Of a DNA stretch of 64,000 nt, positions 8,917-17,907 are shown piece after piece. The stretch's first letter is position 1. Every line of letters starts with the position of its first letter. The position numbers were made by a program, and so were the translations under genes. The stretch is taken from the NCBI GenBank assembly GCA_018208355.1, contig CP062796.1, forward strand, positions 1,334,494-1,398,493, in the 5' to 3' direction. The notes beneath the pieces are model-generated. The model made no database searches and was not told where the DNA came from. It saw only the letters and a list, made by a program, of their open reading frames with translations. This DNA is from Candidatus Fermentithermobacillus carboniphilus. Lineage in GTDB: Bacteria > Bacillota > Sulfobacillia > Fermentithermobacillales > Fermentithermobacillaceae.

Positions 8917-9056
8917 GGAGCCTCCCCGAGTGAAGGATACTCAACCCTTCCACACGCTGCATGGACCGGTGGGTTCCAGAATGGAAGACAATACGGTATC
9001 ATCATCTTTGTGATAGACCATCGTTAGGACATCAGCCAGGGAGGCTTTCGTGACCC

Positions 9057-9821
9057 ATGGTTCAAGGCATCTATGCGGGTGATACTTTCCTTCCATGCAA
9101 GGGCGTGGCATTTGACAAGGATGGGACGCTCATAGACATATTCTCGATGTTGTCGCGGCTGGGTCAGGAGCGTTACAGGCATATCTCTTCCGCGGTGGGA
9201 AAGGACGCTCTCCAGTTCTACAGAAAATGTACCGGTTTTGACCCTGCCACCGGCAAGGTAGATCCTTACGGCCCCCTCGCCTCAGCAAGCCGGAGAGACG
9301 AAGTGGCGGTAGCAGCCTGCGCCCTGTGGCTTGCCGGGATTCCCTGGTACAAGGCGATAGCGTTAGCCAGGGAAGCCTACGACCGAGCCGATCAGACCTT
9401 AGACCCCACAGAAGGTGTGCGGCTCCTACCGGGTGTAAAGGACGCCCTCATTTCTTTAAGCCAGAGCGGTCTTCGCCTTTCCGTTGTGACTTCCGACGGA
9501 CACATTCGCACCCAGAAAATGCTTTCTTTCTTGGGCATCGCAGATCTCGTAGACCTCATAGTTGCCGCCGACGACGTGGAGAATCCGAAACCGTCACCCG
9601 ATGCAGTCATGTTAGTCGCCAAGAACATGAATATTTCGCCAAGCCAGATCGTGGTGGTTGGAGATACCCCGCAAGATGCCATCATGGGAAAAGAGGCGGG
9701 AGCAAAGACAGTGGGGGTCCTCTCAGGAGTAGCTCCCAGACAAGATCTGGAAAGGTTTTTCGACATCGTGATCGAAGGAGTCAAGGATATACGCCCGGCC
9801 CCTACCCAACCGGTCAGATAG
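9057..9821 (+). CDS. HAD-superfamily hydrolase (phosphoglycolate-phosphatase-like)
   Basis: The 254 residues contain the HAD motifs in order: nucleophile loop FDKDGTLID (about 18-26), motif II VVTSDG, motif III lysine in ENPKPSPDAV, and motif IV VVGDTPQDAIMGKEAG. A helical cap lies between motifs I and II. The substrate cannot be read from sequence; small phosphate esters such as phosphoglycolate or a nucleotide are typical. It is the only gene on the plus strand between 8.9 and 22.8 kb and runs into coaX from the opposite direction. ATG at 9057 follows a GGGAGG about 11 nt upstream. Confidence 0.85.
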   Translation: MVQGIYAGDTFLPCKGVAFDKDGTLIDIFSMLSRLGQERYRHISSAVGKDALQFYRKCTGFDPATGKVDPYGPLASASRRDEVAVAACALWLAGIPWYKAIALAREAYDRADQTLDPTEGVRLLPGVKDALISLSQSGLRLSVVTSDGHIRTQKMLSFLGIADLVDLIVAADDVENPKPSPDAVMLVAKNMNISPSQIVVVGDTPQDAIMGKEAGAKTVGVLSGVAPRQDLERFFDIVIEGVKDIRPAPTQPVR

Positions 9822-9896
9822 CAGACTAGGCTGGTAGACCCTGTACCGAGGGGGCCGGGTGTTTCATCGTAGGTCCTACTCCGGTATGAAAAGGTC

Positions 9897-10685
9897 TCAA
9901 CCTGCGTTCTTATGGTAAATGAGATACAATCCCTCCAGCGTCAGGAATGGATCGACTGACTTAATCGTCCTTGACTCAGAGGCGACCAATTGGGCAAGAC
10001 CACCGGTGGCTACCACATATGGGTCTCCGCCCATCTCCCGGGCGATCCTTTCAACCATGGCATCGGCCTGACCCGCGAAACCGAAGATTATTCCGGATTG
10101 CATACTCTGAACTGTCGTCTTGCCGATAGCCGAGGAAGGTTTGACCAGTTCAATGCGGGGAAGCCTAGCCGTCCGTTCGAAAAGCGCATCGGTTGCCGTG
10201 AGGATTCCCGGGGCAATGGCCCCACCCAGGTAATCACCCTCTTTCGATATGGCGTCAAACGTGGTTGCCGTACCGAAGTCTACCACGATCACAGGGCCAC
10301 CGTATTTTGCATACGCCGCTACGGCGTTGGCGATCCGGTCGGGTCCCACTTCTTTGGGATTCTCGTACTTAATATTGATCCCGGTTCTCGTCCCGGGCCC
10401 TAATATGACGGGGCTAATACCCAGATACATCCTCAGGGCTTTCTCGAGCGTCGGCGTAAGAGGCGGGACCACCGAAGCTATTATTCCGCCACGTAGCGAA
10501 GATGAATTGACCTTGGCGTGTTGAAGCATAGACAGGAACAAAACGCCATATTCGTCCTCTGTCTTGCGCCGGTCAGTACCAACACGGAAATGATGGACCA
10601 GCGTCTTTCCTTCGAAAAGCCCTCCAACTATGTGAGTATTGCCGATATCTAACGCGAATAGCATCACCTTCACCCCTTCCGACAT
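9897..10685 (-). CDS. coaX: Type III pantothenate kinase
   Basis: This enzyme phosphorylates pantothenate, the first step to coenzyme A. The ASKHA-fold signatures are present: LFALDIGNTHIVGGLF at the N-terminus, GPDRIANAVAAYAKYGGPVIVVDFGTATT in the middle, and GGAIAPGI followed by a late ATGGLA. Size (262 residues) fits CoaX. ATG at 10685 (GGAG upstream) and ATG at 10664 are both possible starts; the shorter one begins at the conserved region. It follows the ECF S-component gene by about 45 bp on the same strand, suggesting vitamin uptake and phosphorylation in one unit. Confidence 0.94.
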   Translation of the reverse strand: MSEGVKVMLFALDIGNTHIVGGLFEGKTLVHHFRVGTDRRKTEDEYGVLFLSMLQHAKVNSSSLRGGIIASVVPPLTPTLEKALRMYLGISPVILGPGTRTGINIKYENPKEVGPDRIANAVAAYAKYGGPVIVVDFGTATTFDAISKEGDYLGGAIAPGILTATDALFERTARLPRIELVKPSSAIGKTTVQSMQSGIIFGFAGQADAMVERIAREMGGDPYVVATGGLAQLVASESRTIKSVDPFLTLEGLYLIYHKNAG

Positions 10686-10729
10686 TCAGATCTCCCTGCA
10701 GCTCACAGGCTCAAGGCATCTCTCCAAGT

Positions 10730-11431
10730 TTATCTGGGCTCATGAAAGAACCTACCCGTACTCCTGTAAATGAGGTCGCTCAACACTAAAGCCACAAGGG
10801 CTTCAGGAACCCCATGCATGACTGCCACGGCTACGGCTGCTTGATAAGGAAGATAGCCGAAGGCCACCGAGAGGCCCAGTACTCCTGCTGTGTTTACGAG
10901 ACTTCCGGCCACAGCTCCGAGACCTGGCCCCGGATTTTCGCTTCGACGGTTTATAAGGTAAACGATAAAGGCTCCGAAACTTCCCGCAAGGACAGCGAGA
11001 ATTAATCTGGGCCGGGCACTGTTTGGAATGGGCAACCAATAACCGACGTACCCGAGCAAAAGGAACGCCACCGCTCCCAGCGCTAGCCGGCCCCTTTTTC
11101 CCCTTGCCAGGGAAAAGACATAGTAGGAAACAACCCCTATAAGAATCCGTGGAACAAACGCTATCAGGGGGTTGGTGAAAATCAACCTTTCCACGGGATT
11201 GGCTGAGACCTGCGCCTTCCAGAAACTGAATCCGCCAAATATGGCTCCCACAATCGCGCCAACCAAAGGCCCCTCAAGTACACCTGCCAGGATCGTGGGG
11301 ATATGCATAGTCGTGGCAGAACCTGCCGGCGTGGGAACCGGTATGAACCCTCCGACCGGCAATAACCCGAGGACAACCGTGATAGCTCCGAGGACTCCGG
11401 CGAGAGTAATCCGTCGCGCTGAAAGTTTCAA
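10730..11431 (-). CDS. ECF transporter S-component (vitamin-binding membrane protein; pantothenate likely)
   Basis: S-components bind a vitamin and dock to the shared EcfA/A'/T module. After a short basic start (KLSARRITLAGVLGAI) the protein has about six hydrophobic segments, a conserved glycine-rich loop GPLVGAIVGAIFGGFSF, and the PRILIGVVSYYV segment common in this family. The frame is open to 11563, but a promoter ending near 11577 and a GGAGGT 8 nt before TTG at 11431 favour the TTG start (233 residues). Being directly upstream of coaX suggests pantothenate as substrate; this is inference from context. Confidence 0.78.
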   Translation of the reverse strand: MKLSARRITLAGVLGAITVVLGLLPVGGFIPVPTPAGSATTMHIPTILAGVLEGPLVGAIVGAIFGGFSFWKAQVSANPVERLIFTNPLIAFVPRILIGVVSYYVFSLARGKRGRLALGAVAFLLLGYVGYWLPIPNSARPRLILAVLAGSFGAFIVYLINRRSENPGPGLGAVAGSLVNTAGVLGLSVAFGYLPYQAAVAVAVMHGVPEALVALVLSDLIYRSTGRFFHEPR

Positions 11432-11439
11432 AAAACTGC

Positions 11440-11570
11440 ACCTCCGTTCCGGCTCCCTCTCCTTTGGGATGCCGTTCGTTAACTCAAGATGTACAAAGGG
11501 TCCGCCGGACCCGAAAACGGGGTTTGGCGGTCCTAAGGCCTGCCAACCCTTCACCAGATTCAAAACTCCG
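11440..11570 (-). promoter_or_regulatory. Long structured 5' leader of the ECF S-component / coaX transcript
   Basis: About 140 nt separate the inferred transcription start from the TTG start. The leader contains a GGGTCC/GGACCC hairpin (around 11499-11513) and a second pairing TTGGC/GCCAA (around 11523-11546). I tested by eye for TPP, FMN, cobalamin and THF riboswitch signatures and found none. It may be an unrecognised regulatory RNA or simply a leader. Confidence 0.35.
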
Positions 11571-11576
11571 CCCTAG

Positions 11577-11605
11577 ATTATATTGATTTTCATTCAACCT
11601 GTCAC
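11577..11605 (-). promoter_or_regulatory. Sigma-A promoter of the ECF S-component / coaX unit
   Basis: Minus-strand GTGACA (11600-11605) and a perfect TATAAT (11577-11582) are spaced 17 bp apart. The -35 end overlaps the last codons of the P1 peptidase gene. Confidence 0.72.
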
Positions 11606-12688
11606 CCAAAGTTTGCTCAAAGTTTGTTCAAGGTCGTCCTGTGTCCGCAACTGGCGCGCGCCGGGAAACCCGGCAAGAGAATCTGCAGAAACGACCGCGT
11701 CAAGGATTGCGAGCACCACGGCTCGTTGAGCGGCCATCCCGATTTCAGATACGAGGGCCTGCCTGATTCCGCCCGCTTTCTCCGGCACCCCATCACTTTT
11801 TTTCCCGGTGGCCATTATAAAGAAGGTATCTCCATCAAAGGGAGTAAACGAAGGCCTCACGGTCTGCGCCAGTCCTCCCATGGCCATGATTGCCACCCTC
11901 GCGCATTCCGCTTTCGTAAGAGGTGCGTCTGTGGCAACCACACCAACCGTGGTATTAGTCCCTTCAGGCCTGCATTTTCCCTGTGACTCGAGCAATCGAG
12001 AAAAACCTAAAGCTCCGAGGTAGGCTTCGGGTTCCCCGTAGAGTTCAGCTAGAAAACGCCGACGTTGTCTGTCGAAAGCCCCGGCGACGATTTCTCCTGT
12101 GAAAGGCACGTAAACATCGCCCACCGCGTTCACTGCAGCGATGCATCCGACCGTAAAACCCCCGGGCGTCTTCACAGAAGAGTTCCCGAGCCCGGACTTC
12201 ATGGCGTAATCGGGTCCGAAGAGTTTTCCCACTGTCGCGCCTGTCCCTGCACCCACATTGCCCGATCGGAGTTTCCCACTGGAAGAGTCCAGGCAAGCCT
12301 GGTAGGCCATGTCGGGTGTCGGACGGCACTTCGGGTCCCCAATTCCCAGGTCGAAGATAACGGCACCTGCAACTATCGGTACTTTGGCCACTCCTGTATC
12401 AAATCCGGCACCCTTTTCCTCAAGATATCGCACAACCCCTTCAGCTGCGTTTAGACCGAAAGCGGAGCCCCCAGAGAGAAAAACGGCATGAACCTTTTCG
12501 ACCGTATAGGGCGGCCTCAAAAGGTCAGTCTCTCGGGTCCCGGGGGCACCCCCCATAACCTCCACACCCGCGGTGGCCCCTTCTTCGCAGAGGACCACCG
12601 TGAAACCCGTTATTCCTGAAAGATCCTGGCTGTTGCCGACCTTGATGCCTGGAACGTCGGTTATAGAACCTCTGGCGTGGGATTTCAT
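11594..12688 (-). CDS. P1 family peptidase (DmpA/BapA-like N-terminal nucleophile aminopeptidase)
   Basis: Members cleave themselves into two chains and act as aminopeptidases or beta-peptidases. The N-terminal SITDVPGIKVGN, the central GNVGAGTGATVGK, and the self-processing site region GTNTTVGVVATDAPL (where the new N-terminal Thr or Ser is the nucleophile) are all visible. The 364-residue length fits. It lies about 130 bp downstream of fhs on the same strand. Nothing in the context fixes the physiological substrate. Confidence 0.88.
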   Translation of the reverse strand: MKSHARGSITDVPGIKVGNSQDLSGITGFTVVLCEEGATAGVEVMGGAPGTRETDLLRPPYTVEKVHAVFLSGGSAFGLNAAEGVVRYLEEKGAGFDTGVAKVPIVAGAVIFDLGIGDPKCRPTPDMAYQACLDSSSGKLRSGNVGAGTGATVGKLFGPDYAMKSGLGNSSVKTPGGFTVGCIAAVNAVGDVYVPFTGEIVAGAFDRQRRRFLAELYGEPEAYLGALGFSRLLESQGKCRPEGTNTTVGVVATDAPLTKAECARVAIMAMGGLAQTVRPSFTPFDGDTFFIMATGKKSDGVPEKAGGIRQALVSEIGMAAQRAVVLAILDAVVSADSLAGFPGARQLRTQDDLEQTLSKLWVTG

Positions 12689-12819
12689 ACAACGACATCC
12701 CTTTCATGACGGGACATAGAAATGCCGGAATGTGCTAACTGCGCCGGGAAACTTTTGCAAGCCTCCGCGGCGCAGTCTTCTACCTGAAACTGCCGGATGA
12801 ACTTACGCCGGTCTTTGCA

Positions 12820-14520
12820 TCAGAACAGGCCTATCACCCGGCCATTTTCGTCTATGTCCATGTGGGCTCCGGCCGGATCTGACGGAAGCCCCGGCATTGT
12901 CCTCATTTCGCCGAGAAGCGGGTACAGGAAGCCCGCGCCCATGGACGCTCTGACCTCTCTCACCGTCACGCGGAAACCGCGAGGACGTCCTTTGAGGTTC
13001 GGGTCATGAGATAGGGACAGGTGAGTCTTGGCCATGCAGATGGGGAGTTTGTCGAACCCGAGCTTTGTGTACCGCTTGATCTGCCGGTCCGCCAGAGGCA
13101 GGTAGTCAACGCCATCGGCGCCGTAAATCTTAGTGGCGATGGTCTCTATCTTTTCTTTGATCGACATGTCAAGCGGGTACAGGAAGTGGAAGTTGGAAGG
13201 TTGTTTCTCGGTTACTTCTATAACCGCTTTAGCAAGGTCGACGCCACCCGCACCGCCTTCGGCCCACACCCTTGATACGACCGCTGCGGAAGCTCCTGCT
13301 TTCTTAGCCCGGTCGAGCACGAACTGGATCTCCTTCTCGGTGTCAGTCGGGAAGTGGTTCAGGGCTACAACCACCGGTACGCCGTGCAGGAGAACGTTTT
13401 CGATCTGCTTGTCTAGGTTTTCGCAGCCCTTGTCAAGAGCTTCCATGTTCTCCTTTGCCAGCGCCTCTTTGTCTAAAGGTTTACCGGGTACGACCCTAAT
13501 AGCGCCACCGTGCATCTTCAAAGCTCTTATGGTCGCGACCAGGACAGCGGCATCCACCTTAAGCCCGCTGTACCGGCACTTGATGTTGAACATCTTCTCG
13601 GCACCGATATCCGCACCGAATCCGGCCTCCGTAATGGTGTAGTCTGCAAGTTTTGTCGCCATAAGGTCAGCAAGGATAGAGGAGTTTCCGTGGGCTATGT
13701 TGGCGAACGGTCCTGCGTGGACGAACACCGGAGTATTCTCCAGGGTCTGAATTATGTTGGGCTTTATGGCGTCCCTTAGAAGGACAGCCATGGCACCCGC
13801 GCACCGGAGATCTTCCGCTGTCACGGCGTTTCCGTCTTTTGTGTACCCTACTACTATCTTGCCCAGCCTCTCCCTGAGATCCTTCAGTCCCGTGGTGAGG
13901 GCAAGGATCGCCATTACCTCCGACGCAACGGCTATGTCAAACCCCGTCTCGCGAGGGATGCCGTTCTCCGGTCCCCCCAGCCCGATGATGATCTTTCTCA
14001 ATGAGCGGTCTGAAACATCCACAACCCTGGGCCAGGTTATGCTCAGGGGATCGATGTTGAGAGGATTGCCGTGCAGGAGGCTGGCATCGAGAAACGCGGC
14101 AAGCAGGTTATGGGCGAGGGCCACCGCGTGGGTATCACCTGTAAAGTGGAGGTTAAAATCCTCCATGGGAACACATTGGGCGTAACCTCCGCCAGCCGCA
14201 CCTCCCTTGATGCCAAACACTGGCCCTAGGGAAGGCTGTCTGATGGTGTTGATGACCTTCTTGCCGAGTTTTCCCATGGCCTGGCCGAGACCAATGCACG
14301 TGGTTGTTTTGCCTTCACCGAGAGGAGTAGGGGTGATAGCGGTCACCACGATGTATTTACCTCTCGGACGATCCTTTATGTACTCGAGAAGGTCCAGAGC
14401 GATCTTGGCCTTGTACTTGCCGTAATTCTCCACGAAATCGTCAGGTATGCCGAGCTGTCTCGTGATCTCGATTATCGGCAGCATTTTGGCTTCTTGCGCT
14501 ATCTCGATGTCCGATTTCAA
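12820..14520 (-). CDS. fhs: Formate--tetrahydrofolate ligase
   Basis: The enzyme makes 10-formyl-THF from formate, ATP and THF, either in the methyl branch of acetogens or to feed or drain one-carbon units in amino-acid fermenters. The P-loop TPLGEGKTTT, the GPVFGIKGGAAGGGYAQ region and HFTGDTHAV are diagnostic. The frame is open to 14613, but TTG at 14520 has GGGGAG 8 nt upstream and gives 566 residues, close to the usual length of about 557. It sits two genes from hutI and hutH, which fits one-carbon flow from histidine breakdown. Confidence 0.95.
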   Translation of the reverse strand: MKSDIEIAQEAKMLPIIEITRQLGIPDDFVENYGKYKAKIALDLLEYIKDRPRGKYIVVTAITPTPLGEGKTTTCIGLGQAMGKLGKKVINTIRQPSLGPVFGIKGGAAGGGYAQCVPMEDFNLHFTGDTHAVALAHNLLAAFLDASLLHGNPLNIDPLSITWPRVVDVSDRSLRKIIIGLGGPENGIPRETGFDIAVASEVMAILALTTGLKDLRERLGKIVVGYTKDGNAVTAEDLRCAGAMAVLLRDAIKPNIIQTLENTPVFVHAGPFANIAHGNSSILADLMATKLADYTITEAGFGADIGAEKMFNIKCRYSGLKVDAAVLVATIRALKMHGGAIRVVPGKPLDKEALAKENMEALDKGCENLDKQIENVLLHGVPVVVALNHFPTDTEKEIQFVLDRAKKAGASAAVVSRVWAEGGAGGVDLAKAVIEVTEKQPSNFHFLYPLDMSIKEKIETIATKIYGADGVDYLPLADRQIKRYTKLGFDKLPICMAKTHLSLSHDPNLKGRPRGFRVTVREVRASMGAGFLYPLLGEMRTMPGLPSDPAGAHMDIDENGRVIGLF

Positions 14521-14626
14521 GACTTTAACTCCCCTTTCTTTGTTACGGTCAACCCGGATTTCAGGCGGTGAGGACGGAAAACCCGGGAAGGTCCAAAAAC
14601 CGGGAAACGGCATTTGAAACCGGGAC

Positions 14627-14872
14627 TCATTTTGCCCCCGAGCATCCCCTCAGGAACATGGCAACCAGAAAACCGGCCGCCACGAACAGAAGATCCAGGC
14701 GCGTTAAACCGCCTTTTTTCTTAGGCTGTTCAGGGACGGTTTCCTGGACAGGAGTCACGTTTTCCTCTTGTGACGCTCGCCACTCCTCATATTCCTGAAA
14801 TCTCGGGCGAAGCTCCTTTTCGAGATCTGTTTCTCTAAAAGGCCCGGGAATTCCTTTTTCTTTTCCGCTCAC
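14627..14872 (-). CDS. Small single-pass membrane protein, 81 residues
   Basis: An acidic and basic N-terminal half with several Glu/Gln/Pro residues is followed by KKKGG and one membrane helix (LDLLFVAAGFLVAMFL) ending in RGCSGAK, so it is probably anchored with its N-terminus in the cytoplasm. The start is GTG with AAGGTGGTG just upstream. It lies between hutI and fhs on the same strand. I do not recognise a family; the good SD and clear membrane topology argue that it is a real gene. Confidence 0.6.
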   Translation of the reverse strand: MSGKEKGIPGPFRETDLEKELRPRFQEYEEWRASQEENVTPVQETVPEQPKKKGGLTRLDLLFVAAGFLVAMFLRGCSGAK

Positions 14873-15010
14873 AGTCTCACCACCTTACCACGTGTAGTCT
14901 TATCCGATTCCGCTTATATGCCTCACCTTTCTGCTCGTGAGTACCGCAAGCTGGTTCCGGCAGTAGATCTACCTAAACCGAAAGTGGCCACTTTCGGCAA
15001 AGCGTCGAAT

Positions 15011-16318
15011 CTACCGGGCGTTTTTGCGACGGTGGTATACGACTTTACCGCGCTTTATGACCATATCTACCAGATTCGTGCCGAACCGGTAGGGTATTTC
15101 TCTGTAATCTCCGGAATCAAATATCACAACATCCATCTGAAACCCCGGCAAAAGCCCGCCCACTTTCCCCCCGAGACCAGCAGCGTACGCCGCGTTCCAG
15201 GTGACTGCCGAAAAAGCCTCTTCCGGGGAAAAACCCAAGAGGGAACAGGCGAGCGTCATACAGAGCGGCAATGACATCGCGGTACAGGTACCCGGGTTGA
15301 AGTCCGTACCCAAAGCCACTGCAACTCCCGAGTCCAGGAGCTTTCTCCCGAGAAGTCCGGGCACTTTGCCCAGGAAACAGGAGGTAGCAGGCAAAAGCAC
15401 TGCAACGGTATTTGAACCAGAAAGCTTGCGGATGCCCTCGTCCGAGATCTTTAGCAGGTGATCGCAAGATGTGGCTCCCAACCGGCATCCAAGCTCAGTG
15501 GCACCCGTGTAGGCCAGTTCATCCGCATGTATTTTCAGGCCAAAGCCGAGATCCCTGGCACAAGTCAAAATTATTTCCGATTCCCGTATATTAAAGCTTC
15601 CCTCGTCGCAGAAAACATCCACAAAGGTTGCAAGTCTCATTTCCCTGATGGGAGCCAGCATTTCAATAACTCGGTCCACATAGCTGGCCCGGTCATGCCT
15701 GTATTCGACGGGAACGGCGTGGGCCCCGAGAAAAGTAGGAACCAGGTCCACCGGGTGGTTCATGTCACAGTGCCTGATGACTCGCAGCTGTTTCAGTTCG
15801 GCGCTCAGCTCTAGACCGTAGCCGCTTTTGGCCTCACATGTCGTGGTCCCGAAGGAGAGCATCTCGTCGAGAAACCCCATGGTCCTCACGACAAGTTCTT
15901 CAAACGACGCTGCCCTGGTATCTTTCACCGTCCGCAGGATCCCCCCGCCTTTTTCAGCTATCTCTAGGTACGAAGCCCCACGGCATCTTTCCGCGTATTC
16001 GTCAAATCGCCATCCTGCGAATACAAGATGCGTATGGGGATCGACGAGACCCGGCGATACAACCTTGCCCCTGGCGTCGATTACAGTAGCATCATCGGTG
16101 AGCTTGACGTGCTTCCACAGTTCGCGGACTGGTCCTACTGCAACTACCGACCCTCCGCGTGAGGCAACGAAAGCATCCTCGAGAATCCCAAGTTCTCTTG
16201 CCTGGTGCCCGCGTTTCGGGCCGGGCCCTCCTTTCATCGTCAAAAGCTGGCCCGCGCCCGTGACGAGGCAGTCGGCGAGAACCGGTTCGGCGCCAAAAAC
16301 CCCGGTGTATTCTCTCAA
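15011..16318 (-). CDS. hutI: Imidazolonepropionase
   Basis: HutI hydrolyses 4-imidazolone-5-propionate to N-formimino-glutamate in histidine degradation. The amidohydrolase metal motif VDPHTHLVFAGWR, the substrate-binding region GGGILRTVKDTR, the KIHADELAYTGA segment and a late ALGTDFNPGT carry the expected metal ligands. The frame begins at GTG 16330, but TTG at 16318 has AGGTGG 7 nt upstream and is slightly preferred. It follows hutH by about 40 bp. The urocanase gene hutU, which makes its substrate, is not in the window. Confidence 0.94.
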   Translation of the reverse strand: MREYTGVFGAEPVLADCLVTGAGQLLTMKGGPGPKRGHQARELGILEDAFVASRGGSVVAVGPVRELWKHVKLTDDATVIDARGKVVSPGLVDPHTHLVFAGWRFDEYAERCRGASYLEIAEKGGGILRTVKDTRAASFEELVVRTMGFLDEMLSFGTTTCEAKSGYGLELSAELKQLRVIRHCDMNHPVDLVPTFLGAHAVPVEYRHDRASYVDRVIEMLAPIREMRLATFVDVFCDEGSFNIRESEIILTCARDLGFGLKIHADELAYTGATELGCRLGATSCDHLLKISDEGIRKLSGSNTVAVLLPATSCFLGKVPGLLGRKLLDSGVAVALGTDFNPGTCTAMSLPLCMTLACSLLGFSPEEAFSAVTWNAAYAAGLGGKVGGLLPGFQMDVVIFDSGDYREIPYRFGTNLVDMVIKRGKVVYHRRKNAR

Positions 16319-16360
16319 AGTGGGCACCACCTGATGGCTATGTTTCCCCGCTAAACAGCC

Positions 16361-17881
16361 TCACAAGATACTCCCCGTAATGTTCTCGACTACCTTTTCC
16401 AGTTCTCCAGAAACAATAAGATTCCTTGCTTCGGTCACATCCTGGCTCAGCTCCCTGTCGACATTCAGGGGAGGAACCCTATCTCTCAACAGTCGGTAGG
16501 CGGCTTGCCCAGCCGGTGAAAGGAGAGTCCTGTCTTGAAATTCCAGCGCCTGGCAAGCTGATATGAACTCAATTGCCAGGACGTTGGCTACATTCTCTGC
16601 GATGTCCCTGGCCTTTCGCGCTGCGATGGTCGACATGCTTACGTGATCCTCCTGGTCGGCAGAAGTCGGGATTGTATCGACGCTCGCCGGGTGGGAAAGG
16701 ACTTTGCATTCGGAGCAGAGAGCGGCTGCAGTGTACTGCAAAAGCATGAGCCCTGAATTGAGCCCTCCTTCGGGGACCAGGAAAGGAGGCAAGCCGCTCT
16801 TGGAAGCGTCCAGAAGGCGGGCAGTGCGTCTCTCGGATATGTTCGCGAGGGAACACAGGGCCAAACCCAGATAATCACCGGCTACTGCAAGTGGTTGCCC
16901 GTGGAAGTTTCCGCCGGATACCACCCGGCCGTCATCGAGGATAAGGGGATTATCCGTGGCTGAACCGCTTTCGATCTCCACCACCGACCTGGTATGTTCC
17001 AGCGCCTGGCGTACCGCACCGTGGACCTGTGGGATACACCTGAGGACGTAAGGATCTTGTACTCGCATTTCGCCCGGAGCGGAAGTGAGACGCGAACCGT
17101 CAAGGAGGGTCCTTAAGTTTTTGGCGACTTCCCGCGCACCGACCTGTGGTCTTCCTGATACTATGGCATCATCATAAGCATCGGCTATGACACGCAAGGC
17201 TTGTCCGGTGAGAGATGAAATGATATCAGCGGCCCTTGCCAGGATATAGCCTTTAATGGTGGCCAGGGCCAGCACCCCGGCTGTCATCTGAACACCGTTG
17301 GTCAGGGCAAGGCCTTCTTTGGCGTGAAGCACTAAGGGAGATATCCCGGCCTGACACAGCGCCTCCTTGCCGGAAAGGATCCTGCCTCGGTAATGGGCAT
17401 ATCCCTCACCCGTAAGGACGAGGGCGATGTGGGCAAGGGGGGCAAGATCGCCGCTGGCCCCCACTGAGCCTTTCTCCGGGACGATAGGAGTAATGTCCTC
17501 ATTGAGCATGTCTTTCAGCGCTTCAATGACCTCGGGCCTTACACCCGACATTCCTTTGGCCAGGGCATTGGCACGGAGGAACATTGCAGCCCTGACCTCT
17601 TCCCGGGAAAAACTCGGACCAACCCCGGCCGCGTGACTTCTCAAGAGGTTTTCCTGAAGCCTGGCCAGATCCGTACTGGAGATGCGGAAATCGGCAAATT
17701 TCCCGAACCCCGTGTTAATGCCGTAAACTGTCTTTCCCGCCGAGATCACGGACTCGACCATCTTTCGAGAATCCTCCACCTTTTTTCTGGTCTCATCCGG
17801 TATTACTACGCAATCCTGGAAGAAGGCAACTTTGGCAATTTCCGAAAGACTCTTGGGCCTACCGTCTATGCAGACAGGCAT
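16361..17881 (-). CDS. hutH: Histidine ammonia-lyase
   Basis: HutH removes ammonia from histidine to give urocanate. The Ala-Ser-Gly triplet that forms the MIO cofactor is seen in GSVGASGDLAPLAHIAL, and the N-terminal YGINTGFGKFAD loop and the later TDNPLIL and QEDHVSM motifs are present. The longest frame starts with GTG at 17911, but ATG at 17881 has GGGAGGGG 8 nt upstream and gives 506 residues, the normal size. It starts about 30 bp after the M16 peptidase gene and is followed by hutI. Confidence 0.95.
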   Translation of the reverse strand: MPVCIDGRPKSLSEIAKVAFFQDCVVIPDETRKKVEDSRKMVESVISAGKTVYGINTGFGKFADFRISSTDLARLQENLLRSHAAGVGPSFSREEVRAAMFLRANALAKGMSGVRPEVIEALKDMLNEDITPIVPEKGSVGASGDLAPLAHIALVLTGEGYAHYRGRILSGKEALCQAGISPLVLHAKEGLALTNGVQMTAGVLALATIKGYILARAADIISSLTGQALRVIADAYDDAIVSGRPQVGAREVAKNLRTLLDGSRLTSAPGEMRVQDPYVLRCIPQVHGAVRQALEHTRSVVEIESGSATDNPLILDDGRVVSGGNFHGQPLAVAGDYLGLALCSLANISERRTARLLDASKSGLPPFLVPEGGLNSGLMLLQYTAAALCSECKVLSHPASVDTIPTSADQEDHVSMSTIAARKARDIAENVANVLAIEFISACQALEFQDRTLLSPAGQAAYRLLRDRVPPLNVDRELSQDVTEARNLIVSGELEKVVENITGSIL

Positions 17882-17907
17882 TCCGGAATCCCCTCCCGGC
17901 CGAATAA

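Noticed and set aside
11440..11570. TPP, FMN, cobalamin or THF riboswitch in the ECF leader
   Set aside because: None of their conserved sequence blocks could be found by eye; only generic hairpins remain.
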